From contig CAJKDU010000005.1 in NCBI GenBank assembly GCA_905198745.1, positions 1-64,000 on the forward strand: a stretch of 64,000 nt of DNA, written 5' to 3'. Made by a program: the position numbers and the translations under genes. Under the pieces are notes generated by a model that saw only the letters and a program-made list of their open reading frames with translations, made no database searches and had not been told where the DNA came from. Each line of letters begins with the position of its first letter. The first letter of the stretch is position 1. The stretch comes from an uncultured Prevotella sp. (GTDB lineage Bacteria > Bacteroidota > Bacteroidia > Bacteroidales > Bacteroidaceae). Positions 62,261 to 64,000 of the stretch are shown here, piece after piece.

Positions 62261-63904
62261 ATGGAAATAAGCTCATTACAGAAAGAAAGAGCAGCTTATC
62301 AACCTAAGCTCCCTAAAGCTCTTTGCGGCGCTGTGAAAATCAAGGAAGGCGCACCGACAAAGAGCGTTGACAATCAGGAAGAAATCAAAAGTTTGTTCCC
62401 TAATACCTATGGAATGCCCTTAATCGAATTCGAACCTGGTACTGTAGAAAACCATCATGCCATGAACGTGGGCGTCATTCTCAGTGGCGGACAGGCTCCT
62501 GGCGGTCACAACGTCATCTGCGGAATCTATGACGAACTTAAACGTCTTAACCCTGCAAGTCGGCTTTTCGGTTTCCTCATGGGGCCAAGCGGACTTATCG
62601 ACCACAAGTACATAGAGATAACGGACGAATACATTGACAAGTTCCGCAACACGGGTGGCTTCGACATCATCGGTAGTGGACGAACCAAACTCGAAACGGA
62701 AGAGCAGTTTGAAAAGGGCTTGCAGATTATCCGTGAACTCGACATCAAGGCCATTGTCATCATTGGCGGCGACGACTCAAATACCAATGCATGTGTGTTG
62801 GCGGAATACTACGCTTCCAAGAAATATGACGTGCAGGTTATCGGATGCCCCAAGACCATCGACGGCGACCTGAAGAACAGCCAAATAGAAGCCTCGTTCG
62901 GTTTCGACACGGCATGCAAGGTCTACAGTGAACTGATAGGAAACATTGAACGCGACTGCAACTCGGCACGCAAATATTGGCACTTCATCAAACTGATGGG
63001 CCGCTCCGCATCGCACATCGCCCTGGAGTGTGCCTTGCAGACACAACCCAACATCTGCCTTATATCCGAGGAGGTTAAGGCGCGCGACAAGTCGCTTGAC
63101 GATATCGTGGAATATATAGCCGAAGCCGTGAAGTATCGTGCCGACCAAGGCAAGAACTTCGGCGTGGTGCTTGTGCCCGAGGGTATCATTGAGTTTATTC
63201 CCGCCATCGGACGGCTCATCGACGAACTTAACGACCTTTATGCTACCGAGGGAGTGAACTATACAAAGCTTTCACGTGACGAGCAATACGCTTTTATCAA
63301 GAGCCATTTGAGCGCCAAGAACTGCAAGGTGTTCAAGTCGTTGCCTGAGGACGTGGCACTGCAACTTTCGCTCGACCGCGATCCGCATGGCAACGTTCAG
63401 GTGTCGCTTATTGAAACCGAAAAGCTCATTTCTGTTATGGTGGCCAACAAACTCAAGGAATGGAAAAAGGAGGGCAAATTCAATGGCAAGTTCAAGACTC
63501 AGCACCACTTCTTTGGCTATGAGGGACGCTGCGCCGCGCCTTCCAACTACGATGCTAACTATTGTTATGCTCTTGGCACCAGTGCCGCGCTACTCATTGC
63601 ACACGGCAAGACAGGATACATGGCTCTGGTGAAAAACACCGTTGAGGCTCCCGAAGATTGGGTGGCTGGCGGTGTGCCGCTCACCATGATGCTCAACATG
63701 GAAAAACGCAATGGCGAGATGAAACCTGTGATACGGAAGGCATTGGTCGACCTGAACGGGAAACCATTCAAGGAGTTTGCTGCCCATCGTGACGTGTGGG
63801 CCAAGGAAACTTCCTATGTCTATCCTGGTCCTATCCAGTATTTCGGTCCGTCGGACGTGTGCGACCGGCCTACCTTTACACTTCAATTGGAACATAAGAA
63901 ATAA
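62261..63904 (+). CDS. pfp: Diphosphate-fructose-6-phosphate 1-phosphotransferase
   Basis: 547 residues, the long PPi-using phosphofructokinase found in Bacteroidetes and plants. The key motif is GGDDSNTNA, where the second Asp excludes ATP and marks PPi dependence. [24 protein letters not shown], the substrate loop near [13 protein letters not shown] and [12 protein letters not shown] are also present. The enzyme works reversibly in glycolysis. It sits alone with its own promoter, divergent from the small-protein operon. Together with class III fbp it points to flexible flux at this node. Confidence 0.96.
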   Translation: MEISSLQKERAAYQPKLPKALCGAVKIKEGAPTKSVDNQEEIKSLFPNTYGMPLIEFEPGTVENHHAMNVGVILSGGQAPGGHNVICGIYDELKRLNPASRLFGFLMGPSGLIDHKYIEITDEYIDKFRNTGGFDIIGSGRTKLETEEQFEKGLQIIRELDIKAIVIIGGDDSNTNACVLAEYYASKKYDVQVIGCPKTIDGDLKNSQIEASFGFDTACKVYSELIGNIERDCNSARKYWHFIKLMGRSASHIALECALQTQPNICLISEEVKARDKSLDDIVEYIAEAVKYRADQGKNFGVVLVPEGIIEFIPAIGRLIDELNDLYATEGVNYTKLSRDEQYAFIKSHLSAKNCKVFKSLPEDVALQLSLDRDPHGNVQVSLIETEKLISVMVANKLKEWKKEGKFNGKFKTQHHFFGYEGRCAAPSNYDANYCYALGTSAALLIAHGKTGYMALVKNTVEAPEDWVAGGVPLTMMLNMEKRNGEMKPVIRKALVDLNGKPFKEFAAHRDVWAKETSYVYPGPIQYFGPSDVCDRPTFTLQLEHKK

Positions 63905-63959
63905 CAGATTAACTGTCTGAAAGCGACAGCGATAACATATTAATAATCATCGAAGAGTC

Positions 63960-64000
63960 ATGCAGGGAAAGAGTACAGCCCAAAATCGGCGTAATGCCTC
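63960..64000 (+). CDS. Possible start of another gene, cut by the window end
   Basis: An ATG at 63960 opens a frame of 13 codons (MQGKSTAQNRRNA) to the end of the window, 55 bases after the pfp stop. Too short to identify. Spacing and strand suggest it follows pfp in the same direction. Confidence 0.35.
   Translation, partial: MQGKSTAQNRRNA

Overview
The window looks like chromosomal core sequence from a member of the Bacteroidales, most likely Prevotellaceae. Supporting evidence is direct: upstream regions carry the Bacteroidetes promoter signature (TTTG, about 20 nt, TAnnTTTG) instead of sigma70 boxes. The gene content is also typical of the phylum: a full Bat (aerotolerance-type) operon, GldB-like and DUF4835/PorD-like exported proteins, DUF2027-Smr, DUF3127, class III FBPase, PPi-dependent PFK, NspC and bifunctional HisB/HisIE. 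I saw no rRNA, tRNA, CRISPR array, prophage or integrative element. The only mobile DNA is the 3' end of an IS4-type transposase at the left edge.

Layout. 1-308: transposase tail. 486-1280: GldB-like lipoprotein. 1460-9939: Bat operon on the + strand (MoxR ATPase, DUF58, BatD-like, BatA, BatB, BatC, BatD-BatE fusion), continuing into PAP2 phosphatase, queA, DUF2027-Smr, nadE and an HD hydrolase (to 15769). 26797-16369 on the - strand: hisH, a fused hisA-hisF, hisIE, ftsE, lysC, lysA, two glycosyltransferases and fbp, closely spaced. 34327-26872 (-): dnaN, DnaQ-like exonuclease, coaBC, DUF4835, recN and a TPR protein with a degenerate protease domain. 34500-34892 (+): DUF3127. 42353-35499 (-): lon, tgt, lptG-type permease, DEAD-box helicase, DUF4186. 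42677-44261 (+): ThiE-like protein and prs. 48977-44501 (-): hisG, hisD, hisC, nspC. 49120-50304 (+): MltF-like lipoprotein. 52180-50999 (-): membrane-anchored AraC regulator. 62047-52336 (-): small protein, acyltransferase, amidase/golvesin protein, small protein, YgiQ, PP2C-like protein, TrmH-type methyltransferase, membrane protein, hisB. 62261-63904 (+): PPi-PFK; the start of another gene reaches the right edge.

How the genes fit together. Histidine biosynthesis is nearly complete but split over three loci (hisGDC, hisB, hisH-AF-IE). Lysine synthesis is represented by lysC-lysA, queuosine modification by queA and tgt, gluconeogenesis/PPi glycolysis by fbp and pfp, and PRPP supply by prs.

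Most unusual observations: (1) a family of short intergenic arrays, each unit a 13-bp dyad (AAGT or TAAT, five bases usually GGCAG, then ACTT/ATTA/GTTA), repeated at exactly 22 bp. It occurs at three separate places, every one between convergent genes. (2) A single-polypeptide HisA-HisF fusion with both catalytic aspartate pairs intact. (3) A perfect 18-bp palindrome lying in codon register inside the DUF4186 gene. (4) A BatD-BatE fusion with a buried signal-peptide-like segment. (5) A TPR protein whose trypsin-like domain has lost its catalytic His and Ser.
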